Assembly (NCBI GenBank): GCA_947646735.1
Contig: CANTFK010000180.1
Coordinates: forward strand, 124,001 to 188,000
Length of the DNA: 64,000 nucleotides
Direction of reading: 5' to 3'
DNA from: Peronospora farinosa
Taxonomy: Eukaryota > Oomycota > Peronosporomycetes > Peronosporales > Peronosporaceae
The stretch's first letter is position 1. Every line of letters starts with the position of its first letter. The notes below the pieces were generated by a model, which did no database searches, was not told the origin of the DNA, and saw only the letters and a program-made list of their open reading frames with translations. Positions 1 to 10,100 of the stretch are shown here, in pieces. Both the position numbers and the translations under genes were made by a program.

Positions 1-559
1 TTGCAATCAATCATTATTATTTGAGTTTAACTCGCAATGACCTCTTCCTTCCGCGAAAACGTTCGCTACGTACACATCAGCTTATTAAAACGTCGTTTTG
101 CTTACGTGATGCTGATGCCTTTACATTGCTTTATGTCTCCAGCCAACGACATATCCACGTTACAATTCGTGCAGAACTGGTTTTGAATCGAATGAGTCAG
201 CACGTGACAGTTTCAAGGACATCATACATCACAACTCTGACTTGCATCGATTGCAGATTTTCACTCACACCACGGCAAGCCATTGATCTAAAACTCAAAT
301 ACAACAAAGTGATCCTTGCTCTAAAAACGGTGTCTACATGCTGCACCTATCAAATTGGTAAGACTTAGACTTCCATGGTCTCAATATCTTAAGACATAGA
401 TGAAAGCAGTGGTAGCTTCATCATAGCTTGTCCTAATTGTTCTAATGTTCTAGTGTGACTGTATCAAGTAGAGTCCATTCACCTCGACTCAGAATATGCT
501 GTACGATTGTGCTGAACTTCTTTTGACGACAAGAGTCGGGCCGTGTGCGTACAAAAGGC
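1..559. other. No supported gene
   Basis: An open frame at 21-368 starts on TTG, is low in complexity and shows no recognisable domain. I see no RNA gene or repeat. The 5' part or promoter of the following bZIP gene may lie here. Confidence 0.5.
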
Positions 560-1780
560 ATGCCACCCAATGGACCAATTAGCGCTTTGGTAGGTACTGA
601 CGTCTCAGGAGATAAAATGATACAAAGGGCTACGACGACAAGATCGACTGGTGTAGATGAGGACTGTGTTACTGTAATCTTGGACAACTACGAGGACGCT
701 ACGAGGGACGAGATTTGTCAATTGCAGGATGACGGTAGCAGTGACAGTTTCATTAAGAAGAGTCCCGATATTTTGGAGCACAATGTAGACCCGAACGACG
801 GCAATAGCCTTATTCAAGGCAGAGAGCTTTCATGTTTTGGAAAAGAGATGAGGGCTTTGCAACGGGATCCCAGAGTAATGAGTAAGCCGTCAGTGCTAAA
901 AGGCTCGAAAATAACACAGACAGTTTCAACCGCAAGACCCATGACATGGGTCAGTGTAGCTACTGAAGAGATATTTGACTGTGATCAAGTACCGAGTACA
1001 AGTGCAATGCAAGTTCGACGACAGAAAAATCGCGATTGTATGCGACGAGCACGACAACGAAAACGAGGAGAAGTTGATGAAATGAAAAATACACTTGTCG
1101 AGCTGGAAAAGCAATACACAGCGTTGTGTGTTCGGGTTTCTAAAAAGAATATGACGTCGTCCGTGACGACATCGACTTACTTACCAACAAATTATTGTCA
1201 AGCTGTGACATTGATCAAAAGACTTGGAGCTGAAAATTTGTACCTAAAGGCAAAGATTCAACACCAGGCCACATGGAAGTTACATTTGTACTCAATTCTA
1301 GAGAATTGTTTCGAGACGGGCGGACCAAGATGGGCGCAACAGTTCCAACAGCCGGCGTTAGGAGGCGAAGAAGCAGATCGAATGCAACTTGAACGGCTCG
1401 ATGCATACGAGGCAGCTCAAGTCTTTGGCTTTTACAAGTTGACGGAACTGGATTTGACCCAAGTAATTCTGGACAATAACTGGACAATGGGTCGCGTGCA
1501 GAATAAGTTGCTTATTCATAATCCGGATGCGGAAGGACGGAAGACACGAAGGATGCAGACATTTGGCTGGGATATTGTGCAGCGCGTAGACGGCAGTATC
1601 ATGGAGTGCGTCTTTACCAAGATATATACGGGTCTTAATGTGATCGAGTTGATGCAAAAGACCTGGGTCAACGATATGAGACTGGATCGATTCAAAAAAG
1701 TCAAGTGTGAAACGAGTCGGCTCGAAGTACTACAACAGATCAATCCGAACGCTTACGTGCTCGGCCGTGACGTGACGTGA
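560..1780 (+). CDS. bZIP transcription factor (oomycete type), frame-truncated
   Basis: Sequence-specific DNA-binding protein expected in the nucleus. The frame is open from 545 (GTG), but the first ATG is at 560, giving about 406 residues. Residues 1-150 are acidic and Ser/Thr-rich. The basic region lies near 152-169 and contains NRDCMRRARQRKR, which keeps the Asn-x7-Arg spacing of bZIP proteins. The usual alanine contact position is Met and the position before it is Cys, in keeping with the variant basic regions known in oomycete bZIPs. A leucine-rich zipper follows (EVDEMKNTLVELEKQ and a later IKRLGAENLYLKAKI). Residues 235-400 form the conserved C-terminal globular region typical of this oomycete family. 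The stop at 1778-1780 falls inside a CGTGA triplication. The same fold seems to continue in the next frame (1777-2253), so the apparent C-terminus is probably not the ancestral one. An upstream exon is possible. Confidence 0.75.
   Translation: MPPNGPISALVGTDVSGDKMIQRATTTRSTGVDEDCVTVILDNYEDATRDEICQLQDDGSSDSFIKKSPDILEHNVDPNDGNSLIQGRELSCFGKEMRALQRDPRVMSKPSVLKGSKITQTVSTARPMTWVSVATEEIFDCDQVPSTSAMQVRRQKNRDCMRRARQRKRGEVDEMKNTLVELEKQYTALCVRVSKKNMTSSVTTSTYLPTNYCQAVTLIKRLGAENLYLKAKIQHQATWKLHLYSILENCFETGGPRWAQQFQQPALGGEEADRMQLERLDAYEAAQVFGFYKLTELDLTQVILDNNWTMGRVQNKLLIHNPDAEGRKTRRMQTFGWDIVQRVDGSIMECVFTKIYTGLNVIELMQKTWVNDMRLDRFKKVKCETSRLEVLQQINPNAYVLGRDVT
1766..1780. repeat. CGTGA x3 tandem repeat causing a frame change
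   Basis: Three exact CGTGA copies sit where the bZIP frame ends. With two copies the upstream frame would run straight into the downstream frame (…GRDVTSP…). Five is not a multiple of three, so one extra unit truncates the protein. It could be a true allele, a recent mutation or an assembly error. Confidence 0.85.
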
Positions 1781-2253
1781 CTTCTCCAACTGACGATATC
1801 TCAACATTTCGATCCGTCTTCGTGCGTTTCCTTATTGAGACTAGGAAAACGATCCCGGCGAGCGCGGATTTAATGGCCACACCCACATACATTGACGCGC
1901 CCTCGACATCACCAATGTCGTATAGTTTAGATTCGGAGGTGGACGATACGATGCTTGAAGTTACGGGATACGTTCTGGGCACACAGAGTGTGGATATCAA
2001 CGGGTCTCATTGTAGAGACGAGACTGATGAGAAGCTGGCGTGGGCACACTTGTCACTATCGATTGAGTTTCTAAACGTGGTAAACCCCGTTACAGGTGAA
2101 GAGTATCAGCAACTGCGCTGGACAGGTCGCACAAATTATTGCGGAGAGGAACACGCACACCGCAATGCTAGCGATACATTGCAAGGCATGTTACGTTGGG
2201 AGTTGCTAACGATCGCACCAGCGCTAAACTTAGTTTCTCTTTCGCAGGACTAA
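1777..2253 (+). CDS. C-terminal continuation of the bZIP protein in shifted frame
   Basis: This open frame has no ATG at its beginning (GTG at 1777) and begins exactly at the CGTGA repeat that ends the bZIP frame. It encodes about 158 residues with a run of alternating hydrophobic and polar residues (ISTFRSVFVRFLIETRK). That looks like the beta-strand-rich C-terminal domain that follows the zipper in many oomycete bZIP-like proteins. It ends with LLTIAPALNLVSLSQD at a TAA. I read it as the missing C-terminal part of the 560-1780 gene, not as an independent gene. If it were independent, an internal ATG (for example at 1873) would have to be used. Confidence 0.55.
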   Translation: MTSPTDDISTFRSVFVRFLIETRKTIPASADLMATPTYIDAPSTSPMSYSLDSEVDDTMLEVTGYVLGTQSVDINGSHCRDETDEKLAWAHLSLSIEFLNVVNPVTGEEYQQLRWTGRTNYCGEEHAHRNASDTLQGMLRWELLTIAPALNLVSLSQD

Positions 2254-2439
2254 GTTGTTGTGTGTTGACTCTATTTGTCTCTAGCATGTACATGCAATGG
2301 TGTTGTATTGGCTTAACTTACGAGAAATGTGTCATGTCATGAATGAGTGTTCAGATTTATGCGAAGAGTTCATAAATTGCTCCAGCGTTGAAACGATCCG
2401 GTAGAGCTTTTATCGCGGCGTGTTTGCAGGCGTGTGACA

Positions 2440-3403
2440 CCAAGTATTCTCCAAGATCAAAGTTTATTTTCAAGCTAATTTCTGGCTCATTGGTATTCAT
2501 TGGGCTTGGGCTAACGTCAGCTCTGAATTCGCTGGGTTCACAAGGGTACGATGCGAAAAGGATTGCCAAAAGTGATAGATAATTAGCACTATTTTCTTAC
2601 GCTGGTCTTTGCCTGGTGTACCATTTGTCTTTTTGTACGAACTGATGCGTAAAGTTTTGCAAGCACAAAACCCTGGTGGCTATTGTAGCTATTGGTAATG
2701 CGTGAATATTGTATCAGGATACTTGCTGACTTACCATTCTTCCATGGCGTTCGAACGTGTTGCTCTCTATCAAGGTCTTTAGGCAACATGGTGTTGCCAT
2801 TGTTGCTGATCCCTTACTTCTACTACTACCCACACCACTTGAGTCAGTGGTGGTGTGGCTGGAATATGAGGGAAGCTCTCGCACATGTGGGGCTTTTTTT
2901 ACAACTAGGAATTCCTGAATTTTGATGATGGCGATGGAGTAGTGGGCGTTTGAGCTTCTGACATTGATGCAGGGGTGTCCACAGTATTCTTGCTACTGAC
3001 GTTGGCCATATCATCGATGATCTCAGTCACACTATACCTGTTACGCGGCGAAATTCCAAAACTGTTTCTAGATGACGCTGAAGGTATCTCGCGAGCAGCT
3101 GGTATGTTGGCGGTTTGGGCGCCACTAGAAGTGCTGGATGGCCTCAATGCGGTAACGCAGGGCATTTTTCGAGGAGCGGGCAAGCAAAAAGTGGCAGCAA
3201 CTGTAAATGCGGTAGCCTACTACGTGTATGCCATTCCTACCGCTGGACTGCTGGGTTTCCACTTCTTTCTGGGCGTTGAGTGGCTCTGGATAGGCTTTGG
3301 TTTCGGCATGTTTGTGAATGCCTCGTTGCAGTTGTATATGCCATTAGAACGCTGGACGTGGGTGAAGCCCGCCAGAGAAGCACAGAAGCGGACAGCAGAG
3401 TGA
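2440..3403 (+). pseudogene. Decayed MATE-family transporter
   Basis: MATE proteins are 12-helix Na+/H+-coupled drug and metabolite exporters of the plasma or vacuolar membrane. Pieces in correct order are visible. At 2490-2565 an N-terminal helix reads FIGLGLTSALNSLGSQGYDAK, where the family has the Leu-x-x-Leu-x-SQA(F/Y)GAK motif. At 2850-2920 there is REALAHVGLFLQLGIP. A frameshift then leads into MAMEW, where a TAG at 2940-2942 replaces the second Trp of the conserved EWW. After a deletion of several helices the C-terminal half is open from 2975 to 3403 (about 142 residues), with the family signature around GLNAVTQGIFRGAGKQK and three hydrophobic segments. At least one frameshift, one nonsense codon and one large deletion make it non-functional as a full transporter. 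Confidence 0.8.
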
Positions 3404-3604
3404 TCATGCTCAGTGAAGTGACCGTGCTCGAGTTAAAAACGCGATGGTCGTACGAATACAGTACGAATTGAACTAATGTAGAGATGCTTGAGACAACTGA
3501 GCTGCAACTTGCAACTGCTTGAATTGTACATGTAATAAGCTTTCACTTTCTACAAACTTCTAAACTTGGTTTTGTCTTTCGTATTGAACGGATAGTACAT
3601 CTAG

Positions 3605-4206
3605 TGTAGACGGGCACTTCTACGAAGTTGCCTCGTACTACGAGCACACACCTTATGCACAAGCGAGGAAGCGGCTATACCGTCTTACCTTCGCGTGCAA
3701 GGGTGGTTGGGAGGTTGGTCGACTGCTTAAGCAGTCGTACCACCAGTTGCCTCTTGCTTAAGCGAGAGTGCAACGAACTTCTTAACAAGAAGGCACCGAC
3801 GTCACGCAGAAGTCTTTCAACTTCTCGTGCGTGGTGCTTCGGTTTTTAAGCCAATTCAAGACTGAGCTATATTTAATTAATTATAACTAATTATATATTT
3901 TTAACTACTGATTGGCTAAATATATATATAGATCGGATACGCGACTCTTTAAAAGCGTATCCTGTTGCATGATCTTAAATCTAGATTTAAGATCGCAACT
4001 GACGTTCTTCTGAGACGTCGCGATGCCTAGCTTCAACTAGCGTCATCCCTTCTCATGTGAATCCATAAATGGATATCACATTCACGAGGGCGGATCACAT
4101 TTGTGTATCGCACCCAAGTGACAGGTCAAAAGTAATCATGGATACTTTTAGACCAAACATTAAGTATATTACTTAATGTTTACGTGTAACTAGATGCCCT
4201 GTTACA
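3605..4206 (-). repeat. 3' LTR of the Ty3/gypsy element (subfamily A)
   Basis: 602 bp, TGTAGACGGG...GTTACA as written on the plus strand (TGTAAC...TCTACA in element orientation). It aligns closely, by eye above 90%, with the LTR at 55247-55832. It is a chain of short inverted repeats: 3616-3628, 3632-3644, a perfect 16-bp palindrome at 3721-3736, 3751-3768, 3778-3792, 3808-3825, 3935-3962, a perfect 24-bp palindrome at 3971-3994, 4001-4019, 4027-4040, 4057-4085, 4128-4149, and an 11-bp-stem hairpin at 4155-4181. Confidence 0.9.
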
Positions 4207-4220
4207 CCATCCCCCGTTTT
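4207..4220 (-). other. Polypurine tract next to the 3' LTR
   Basis: On the minus strand AAAACGGGGGATGG directly abuts the 3' LTR. This is where plus-strand cDNA priming takes place in LTR elements. Confidence 0.6.
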
Positions 4221-4311
4221 AGAACGATGTTACATTTTGTAAAACATCGCCTAAGAGACAGAGAGACTTGCGAGCCGTTATACACGCGCCGCTTTTTTCT
4301 GCTCAGTACTC

Positions 4312-4944
4312 ATGCCACCGAAACGTGGTAAGGCTGATGGGTTGCCTGCAAAGGCACCCATGCAGTCCAGCACTAAGCGCACGCGCCGCGACTTATCGCA
4401 GCCGTCGCAAAGTGCGTCAGACACTGGGGTGAATCTTCCATCTCACGATAATGTGGATGAAGATCCATCTCTCATTGTAGATTACAATGAGACTACACCA
4501 CTGCCATCTCCCCAAAGTGGCGATGAGCATAGTGCATTGATGGGACATATGTCCCCATCATTTGAGGCACCCGTCCTTGAGGAAGCATCCATGCTTCCTG
4601 CAAGCGAAGGTAAAACCTCGTCGTCTGCGCCTACGAGCGCAGCGACTAAGACTGAGCACGCTACTTCGAAAGGAGTAGTCGCGACTCAGTCAGATGTAAC
4701 TTCTCAAGCTGATGTCTTGACAATCCATAATGGAGAGTCAGACTTAGGTGAGTGTGAGCTTAAAGCTCCACCAAGTACACCGTCGGCCTCACTAGCCCGC
4801 CATAGCGAGGGCGGCTACGTGAGTGGTGGCTTGCCACCAATGCCACCTCCATCTGAGTGGATGAACTCGGATGGGTCTAGCGCAGCGCTTTTGCAGCGTG
4901 CCACTATAGACGCTCATAAATTGTATATCGTCTTTCCTTTGTGA
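4312..4944 (+). pseudogene. Antisense ORF of the Ty3 element, N-terminal part
   Basis: ATG at 4312 lies 106 bp inside the 3' LTR and reads opposite to pol. The first 210 codons encode a Ser/Pro/Thr-rich disordered protein starting MPPKRGKADG with a basic patch (KRTRRDL). The TGA at 4942 interrupts it, but the same frame stays open for about 55 more codons with plausible composition (FPIPFLLRLNETADEYEAEL). It then shifts frame near 5105 into the 5099-5758 segment. I therefore read 4312-5758 as one broken gene. I do not recognise a known family. Its function is unknown; the layout resembles the antisense ORFs reported between pol and the 3' LTR of some plant Ty3/gypsy (Tat-lineage) elements. 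Confidence 0.55.
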
Positions 4945-5098
4945 AAAAAGCAGGGCAAAGCACTTGGTCGTGCTTTCCCAATTCCATTCTTGCTGCGTCT
5001 AAACGAAACAGCCGACGAATATGAAGCTGAACTTCGGCGCCGTGTTACCTTGCATGTAGATGCAACGAAAATAACGGTCGCAGCGAATCAGCTTCACC

Positions 5099-5758
5099 AT
5101 GAAGCGTGCGCATGAAATTATGGGCGGTAAGCGACCCCCAATTGCTTCTCGCCAAGCTTCTTCTGCTAGTTCATCCGGACCTAGCAGAAAGACGCCAGCT
5201 GGTGCTGCTTCACATAAGCAGCCACCAGCCCAGGCACGTCAACGCGCAAAGCGTCCACAGGCTCCCACGAGTCAAAGCTCGTTGGGTAACCCTTCCACTG
5301 GACAAGGATTTGGAGCTTTCGCTTCACAAACCGGTGGGCAAACAGCCTTCCAACAAGGAAGCGCGTATTCCCATCCGTGTCCACCAACACAGGTGGCGCC
5401 TGATAGGAGTGGCGATTACGCCCACCTACTCGCGGCTGCCTACCCTGCTGCTGATCTGTCGCAGGCTGAGTCCGCTGCGCTGAAGAGACAGGTGACAGAT
5501 CTCGAGAGTCAAGTCTCGCGACTGACCTCGGATCTGCGCGATGTGAGGGCGAGGGACCGTCAGGGGTATGACCGCCTGAAGACCCGTTTGGACATCTTAG
5601 AGCGACTGGTGATGAGAGACCCGCGTCAAGCGCGGAGTCCTCCTCGATCGCCGAGTCCTCTATCTCCTCGTTCGTATACGGAGAGCCTATCGGCTTCCTC
5701 GTCGCCTGATCGGTCGCGACGCTCGACTCACAGTCGACGTCACCATCGGTCTCTTTAG
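5099..5758 (+). pseudogene. Antisense ORF of the Ty3 element, coiled-coil and Ser/Arg tail
   Basis: 219 codons, most likely the second half of the frame starting at 4312. The order is a basic Ser/Ala/Gln-rich stretch, then a heptad-patterned coiled coil at residues about 120-175 (LKRQVTDLESQVSRLTSDLR), then an Arg/Ser-rich tail (RSPPRSPSPLSPR ... STHSRRHHRSL). The heptads make a chance origin unlikely. The frame overlaps, on the opposite strand, the chromodomain (5181-5390) and the integrase tail (5687-5914), so part of this DNA appears to code on both strands. The alternative is that it is only the complement of a biased pol sequence. The clean coiled coil, which lies mainly between the two pol domains, argues against that. 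Confidence 0.5.
5181..5390 (-). pseudogene. Chromodomain at the end of pol
   Basis: The minus strand encodes about 69 residues starting from LVDTDGNTRFLVGRL, with the chromodomain core ILVQWKGYPTSFDSWEP: aromatic W, then GY, then the SWEP motif. In chromoviruses this domain sits after integrase and directs insertion to modified chromatin. It is separated by stops from the integrase tail upstream, so it is a remnant. Confidence 0.85.
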
Positions 5759-7113
5759 ACCGATGCGGATATGTGATTTCTCTGGATCAACATACCGTTT
5801 CAAACGACCCACGTAAAATAAGGGGTGCGTCTTCATATACGGTGGGAGAGTGAGCCTATAATTTAGGTCTCCAACTTCTTCAACCACTGTAAAGGTCCAA
5901 ATTAATCGGGGCAATAGATTAGTAGTACCACCAGGTAGTACAGAAATTGCATGTTTAGGTAGGGTAGCAGTACTTTGTCCCCCACACTAAAGTGTTCATT
6001 GTTTTTTGCGACCATGCTGGTCTTCATATTGTTTTTGCTTGTCCTGTGCGCTTGCCATCGCGTCACGGACTTTACGTGTGATGGCTAATCGCTCATCCAC
6101 AAAGCGCTGAGCTTCGCTCACGCTTTTAGCATCCAGCTCGCCGATGACGCCTCCAAGAGGTCGTTCATGGGTCGACGCTGTTGACAACACTATAGTGTCA
6201 TCATCAACGAGCACTGGCATTTCTTGCCGTGCCTCCTTTGTGACACCTATAGGTGTCGTGACCACTGCTAAATTAGCAGTGTCACTAGGGCAACCTTGGA
6301 CCTTTTTGGCATGTGCACCGAGCGAAGTGAGGGGCCCTCCCCCACTAAGACTCGGGCTGCGTACAAACGAGACTGGCGTTCAAGGATGACGCAGTCCGTT
6401 AATGTAAAACGGTGTTTTACCCGTACTGGCGTGAACACTGTTATTTATAGCGAGCTCCACGAATGGCAATTGCTTGCTCCATTCTTTGGGAGTCGCTATT
6501 GTAAGCAACACATCCGCCACGACTCGATTGGCCCGTTCTGTTTATCCATCGGTCTAAAGGATGATCAGCGGTTGACATGTGGAGCTTGCTTCCCAGCAGC
6601 TCAAACATATGTCGCCAAACAACCCGACGTAAAACGCGGATCCCGGTCAGATACGGTGGACTCGGACATCCCGTGTAGTCGATACACGTGATCCAGAAAC
6701 AAGAGGGCAGCCTCTTTTCCTGAGATCTTGGTGCTACATGGTGCCAAATGCACCATCTTGCTCAGTCTGTCTACAAAGACGACGAGCCCCGTCCTGCCTT
6801 TATGGTCAGGCGGTAAGCCAAACATGAAATCCAAACTGACCGACTTTCAATATTCAGTTGGAATCGGCAGTGGCTTCAGTGGCGCAATGCTCGAAGCTGC
6901 AGGCTTAATGTGCTCACTCTCTTCGCAAGAGTGAATATAGTTGGCCACCCACCGGTATAGGTGGGGCCACCAAAATTCCTCTGACACTCGTAAGAATGTC
7001 TTTTCACGGCCCATATGCCCACTAGATGGCGCATCATGGTACTCGTGAAGTATCATCAGCTTGAGATCTGTGTCATGAGGGACATAGATTCTCAAGGGAT
7101 CACAGGGTGACAA
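5687..7113 (-). pseudogene. Integrase (zinc-binding, catalytic core and C-terminal domains), broken
   Basis: DDE integrase joins cDNA ends to host DNA. Minus-strand pieces in order: 7113-6847, zinc-binding domain with LMILHEYHDAPSSGHMGREKT (His pair) and later HSCEESEH; 6834-6601, core with MDFMFGLP and FVDRLSKMVHLAPC (catalytic Asp region) and the second Asp in SDRDPRFTS; 6265-5996, helix-rich linker; 5914-5687, C-terminal barrel with DLNYRLTLPPYMKTHPLFYV. The C-x2-C pair of the zinc domain is damaged (SCEESEH), and several stops and frame changes separate the parts. Confidence 0.85.
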
Positions 7114-7151
7114 TTGATGCCATAACAGGACATCACTGTAACTAAAGCGAT

Positions 7152-8928
7152 TTAACTTCGCTTAGAGGTGCGACGGAAGGGTAACCTTTCGTCCACCAAA
7201 ATGATCCAACAGCTGGCGACAATGATCGTCCTGACTGTACACTCCTTTATATCGGAGGCCATTGAGCTCGTCACATGGTAGGCCTTCATGGCTGCCAATG
7301 TTGACGACTGAAGTTGTGCCTTCGCACGAGACACACTATCCTGGTGTCTTGCCTCGAAGTCTGGTCTGCGCGATAAAGCGTCAGCCAAGACATTCGACTT
7401 ACCTGGCGTATATTTAACATTGAAATTGAATTCAGAGAAGAATGTTAGCCGTCTCGCCATTCTCGGCGAGAGGTGCGGTGAATTTATAGCGGTCCGCAGT
7501 GATGCGTGATCCGTACATACCACAAAAGGTTCGGTGCCCAAGAGATTCACCCGAAACTTTACAAGAGCATACTTTATTGAAAGTAGCTCCTTGTCATGCA
7601 CAGGGTAATTCAGCTCTGCGGCTGTCAAAAGCCGAGACTGATACGATATGACACGGTCAACGTCGCTGTCATCCTTTTGCATGAGCGCGCTGCCGATTGC
7701 AAAATTGCTTGCATCGCAGACGACGCTAAAGGGCTTATCCGCGTCTGGCAATGCCAAGACCGGTGCCTCTACAAGAGATTGCTTCACTGATGTGAACGTA
7801 TCTTCTTGCTCCTTTGACCATGTCCATTCTGTATCCTTTCTCAAAAGGTCATACAATGGCTTAATCTGCTTCGCATAATTCTTGCTGTACTTATGCAAGT
7901 AATTAGCGAGCCCAAGGAATTGGCGCAGATCCTTCACATTACGTGGGACTGGCCATTCCTTTACAGCCCTTACCTTTTATGGGTCTGCTCGTACACCATG
8001 TGTACCTACGATGCAGCCCAGCACAGGTATCTCGGATACCCTTATGACGCACTTTTGCAAGTTAAAGTATAACTGGGCGTCACCCAGAGTCTGCAACACA
8101 GCGTCTAAATGACGCTTGTGCGACTCTATTGCGCTCAGACCGTCCTCCGCCCAACTATGCACGAACACGTCGTCAAAGTAATGGGACGCGTAGGCACAAT
8201 GCTGACGCATCACGTGAGCCACCACTCGGTTGAATGTTGCCGGAGCATTTTTCAACCCTTGTGGCATCACAAGCCACTCCCACAGCATACCACTTGGGGT
8301 TCTTACTGACGTTTTGGCTACATCAGTATCTCTCATAAGAACTTAATAGTAGCCATCCTTCAGATCCAACGCGTAAAAGATAGGTGACTTCCCCATGGAG
8401 TTCAACAAGACATCTTCCGCGGGATCGGCATTTGAGCCGAAATGGTGGCCGTGTTCAGATTATTATAAGCATGAACCATGCTCCATCCACCTATTGCTTT
8501 ACGCACACAGAAGGTCGGGCTGCAGCGAGTCGACTTGCTCTCACCTACACGTTCCGCCTTAGTTAGCTAGTCGAAGAACTCATCGATGTATCGACTTTTA
8601 CCCTCGACAACGGCCCCTGCCTGGTCACACAATACTTGGTGCCAGGGTCCAGGTCAATCTCGTGCCTAATTCCCCTATCGGCAGGTAGGCGGCTCGGCAT
8701 TTCTGCTGGAAACACATCACGGTGTTTCCACAGAACATCATAGAACGGGCTGTCCTTCAAGGCTTCCCAGCCTTGAGCAGCAAACCGTTTCTTTTTGTCG
8801 GTCTTCAAGACGTTCTCGTCCATTGTGGATGACGAGCAACATTCCACCACATTCTCTTCTGGATCTGGTGCGACTATCTCGTGGATCTTTCCTTCCTTTA
8901 TTTCGGACAGATAAAGATCACACGTCAT
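7152..8928 (-). pseudogene. Reverse transcriptase and RNase H, broken
   Basis: Minus-strand pieces: 8928-8563 (RT start, DVLWKHRDVFPAEMPSRLP, the usual linker from protease to RT); 8336-7977 (palm, with MPQGLKNAPATFNRV and the YxDD motif as SHYFDDVFVHS); 7937-7152 (thumb with LRQFLGLANYLHKY, then RNase H with the catalytic Asp in VVCDASNFAIGSAL and PVHDKELLSIKYAL, ending near LADALSRRPD). Between 8337 and 8562 the RT finger region is frame-broken. The domain set is ordinary for Ty3/gypsy, and this copy cannot make an active enzyme. Confidence 0.9.
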
Positions 8929-9379
8929 CTTCTAGAGATTTACTATCTCCTCGACAGATGCCAAGACAAGTTGGAGCACCTCAACTGAGGATGCCTCCGG
9001 CATTTTGTCTTCGACGAACTCGAACAACTCGTTCGGAGGTCCGTCCTCTTAAACTTAGACTGATCCAAGGGTCACTCGTTTTGACGTGCCCTTGATCGTC
9101 TGAATACGTGTGGTGCTCGTTCTAGTCACCACGACCTTTGACCCGTAAGAAGGCGTCGTTGCTGTATTAGCCAACGCACTCCTTCCAACCGCACCAGGCT
9201 CATGGCTCTGTGCCGGTTCTTGTGGCGCTTAAATTACTGTCAGCCCACCATCAATTGCCACTGGCTCTCGGCTCTGTGCAGGACCATTGGACGCATGGCT
9301 ACCTGTCATCGTCCTATTCACTTCACCAGTCTCCTCGAGCTGAATGGTAACTGGTGCCGATTGGCATACCGTCATCGAA

Positions 9380-9757
9380 CCCTCGACTGTGTTGGACACA
9401 GTATCAGTCTCGCAAGAGCACATCCTTTCCGATGTTTTGCGTAGAGCTAGCGACTGTGCGTGTACGCCAGTCTATCCATGGTTGGTGTTTAGCCAACAAA
9501 GGCATGCCTAGGATGAGGTCATACGGACTCTCCATACCTAGAACTGTAAACTTCTCTTAGCAAGAGAAGTCACTGAAACTGAAGGCGAGTTCAAATTGAA
9601 CTCCCTCCAATTTAACGAGCGCGCCATTTGCTAAACGAACGATCGCCTCTTCTCGCTTGCCATCCTGGCAAAGCGACTTATAACTCGCTGGACTCTTTTT
9701 CAGAGCCGCGAGTTTCATAATGTTTTGTGATGCACCCGAATCAACGGGAAGGGTCAT
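9380..9757 (-). pseudogene. Aspartic protease domain, broken
   Basis: The minus strand starts with LPVDSGASQNIMKLAALKK: the DSG(A/S) catalytic motif of retropepsin, which cuts the Gag-Pol polyprotein. A stop at 9557 ends this piece; shifted sequence downstream corresponds to the region that is better kept in the plus-strand relative at 58659. Confidence 0.8.
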
Positions 9758-9883
9758 AGCCTTGTACTCGAGAGCTATAGACCAAAAGGGTTGAGGTACG
9801 ACCTTTCGGTACCTCAGAGACTATGCTACTCATTTGTTCGATAACTCTGAACATGAAGATAGCTTCAGAGTCCGCGACAGTAG

Positions 9884-10100
9884 GGCATCCCGCCCTTACT
9901 ACGCTTCCACATTTCCCGCCACATCTTGGGCAGGTGCTGAACCCTTGCGTCGTGTACGCTGGTTTTCACACCTCCCTTTGGGTAGAAAGCTTTTTTCTGA
10001 GCACCAACAGCAAGTCTGGAATATCAGCGAGCCATCATATCGCTGCTTACCGTACTTGCAGCAGAAAACGTGTGCATTGCCCAACTATATCGGAGTGGAA
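9884..10100 (-). pseudogene. Zinc-knuckle end of gag, degenerate
   Basis: The minus strand aligns with the CCHC knuckle of the related element at 58104-58170, but here the His and the last Cys are lost (CCKYGKQRYDGSL). A basic tail of lysines and arginines follows. Nucleic-acid binding would be impaired. Confidence 0.65.

Noticed and set aside
21..368. 115-codon open frame at the left edge
   Set aside because: It starts on TTG, shows no domain, and has a composition unlike the real genes in the window.
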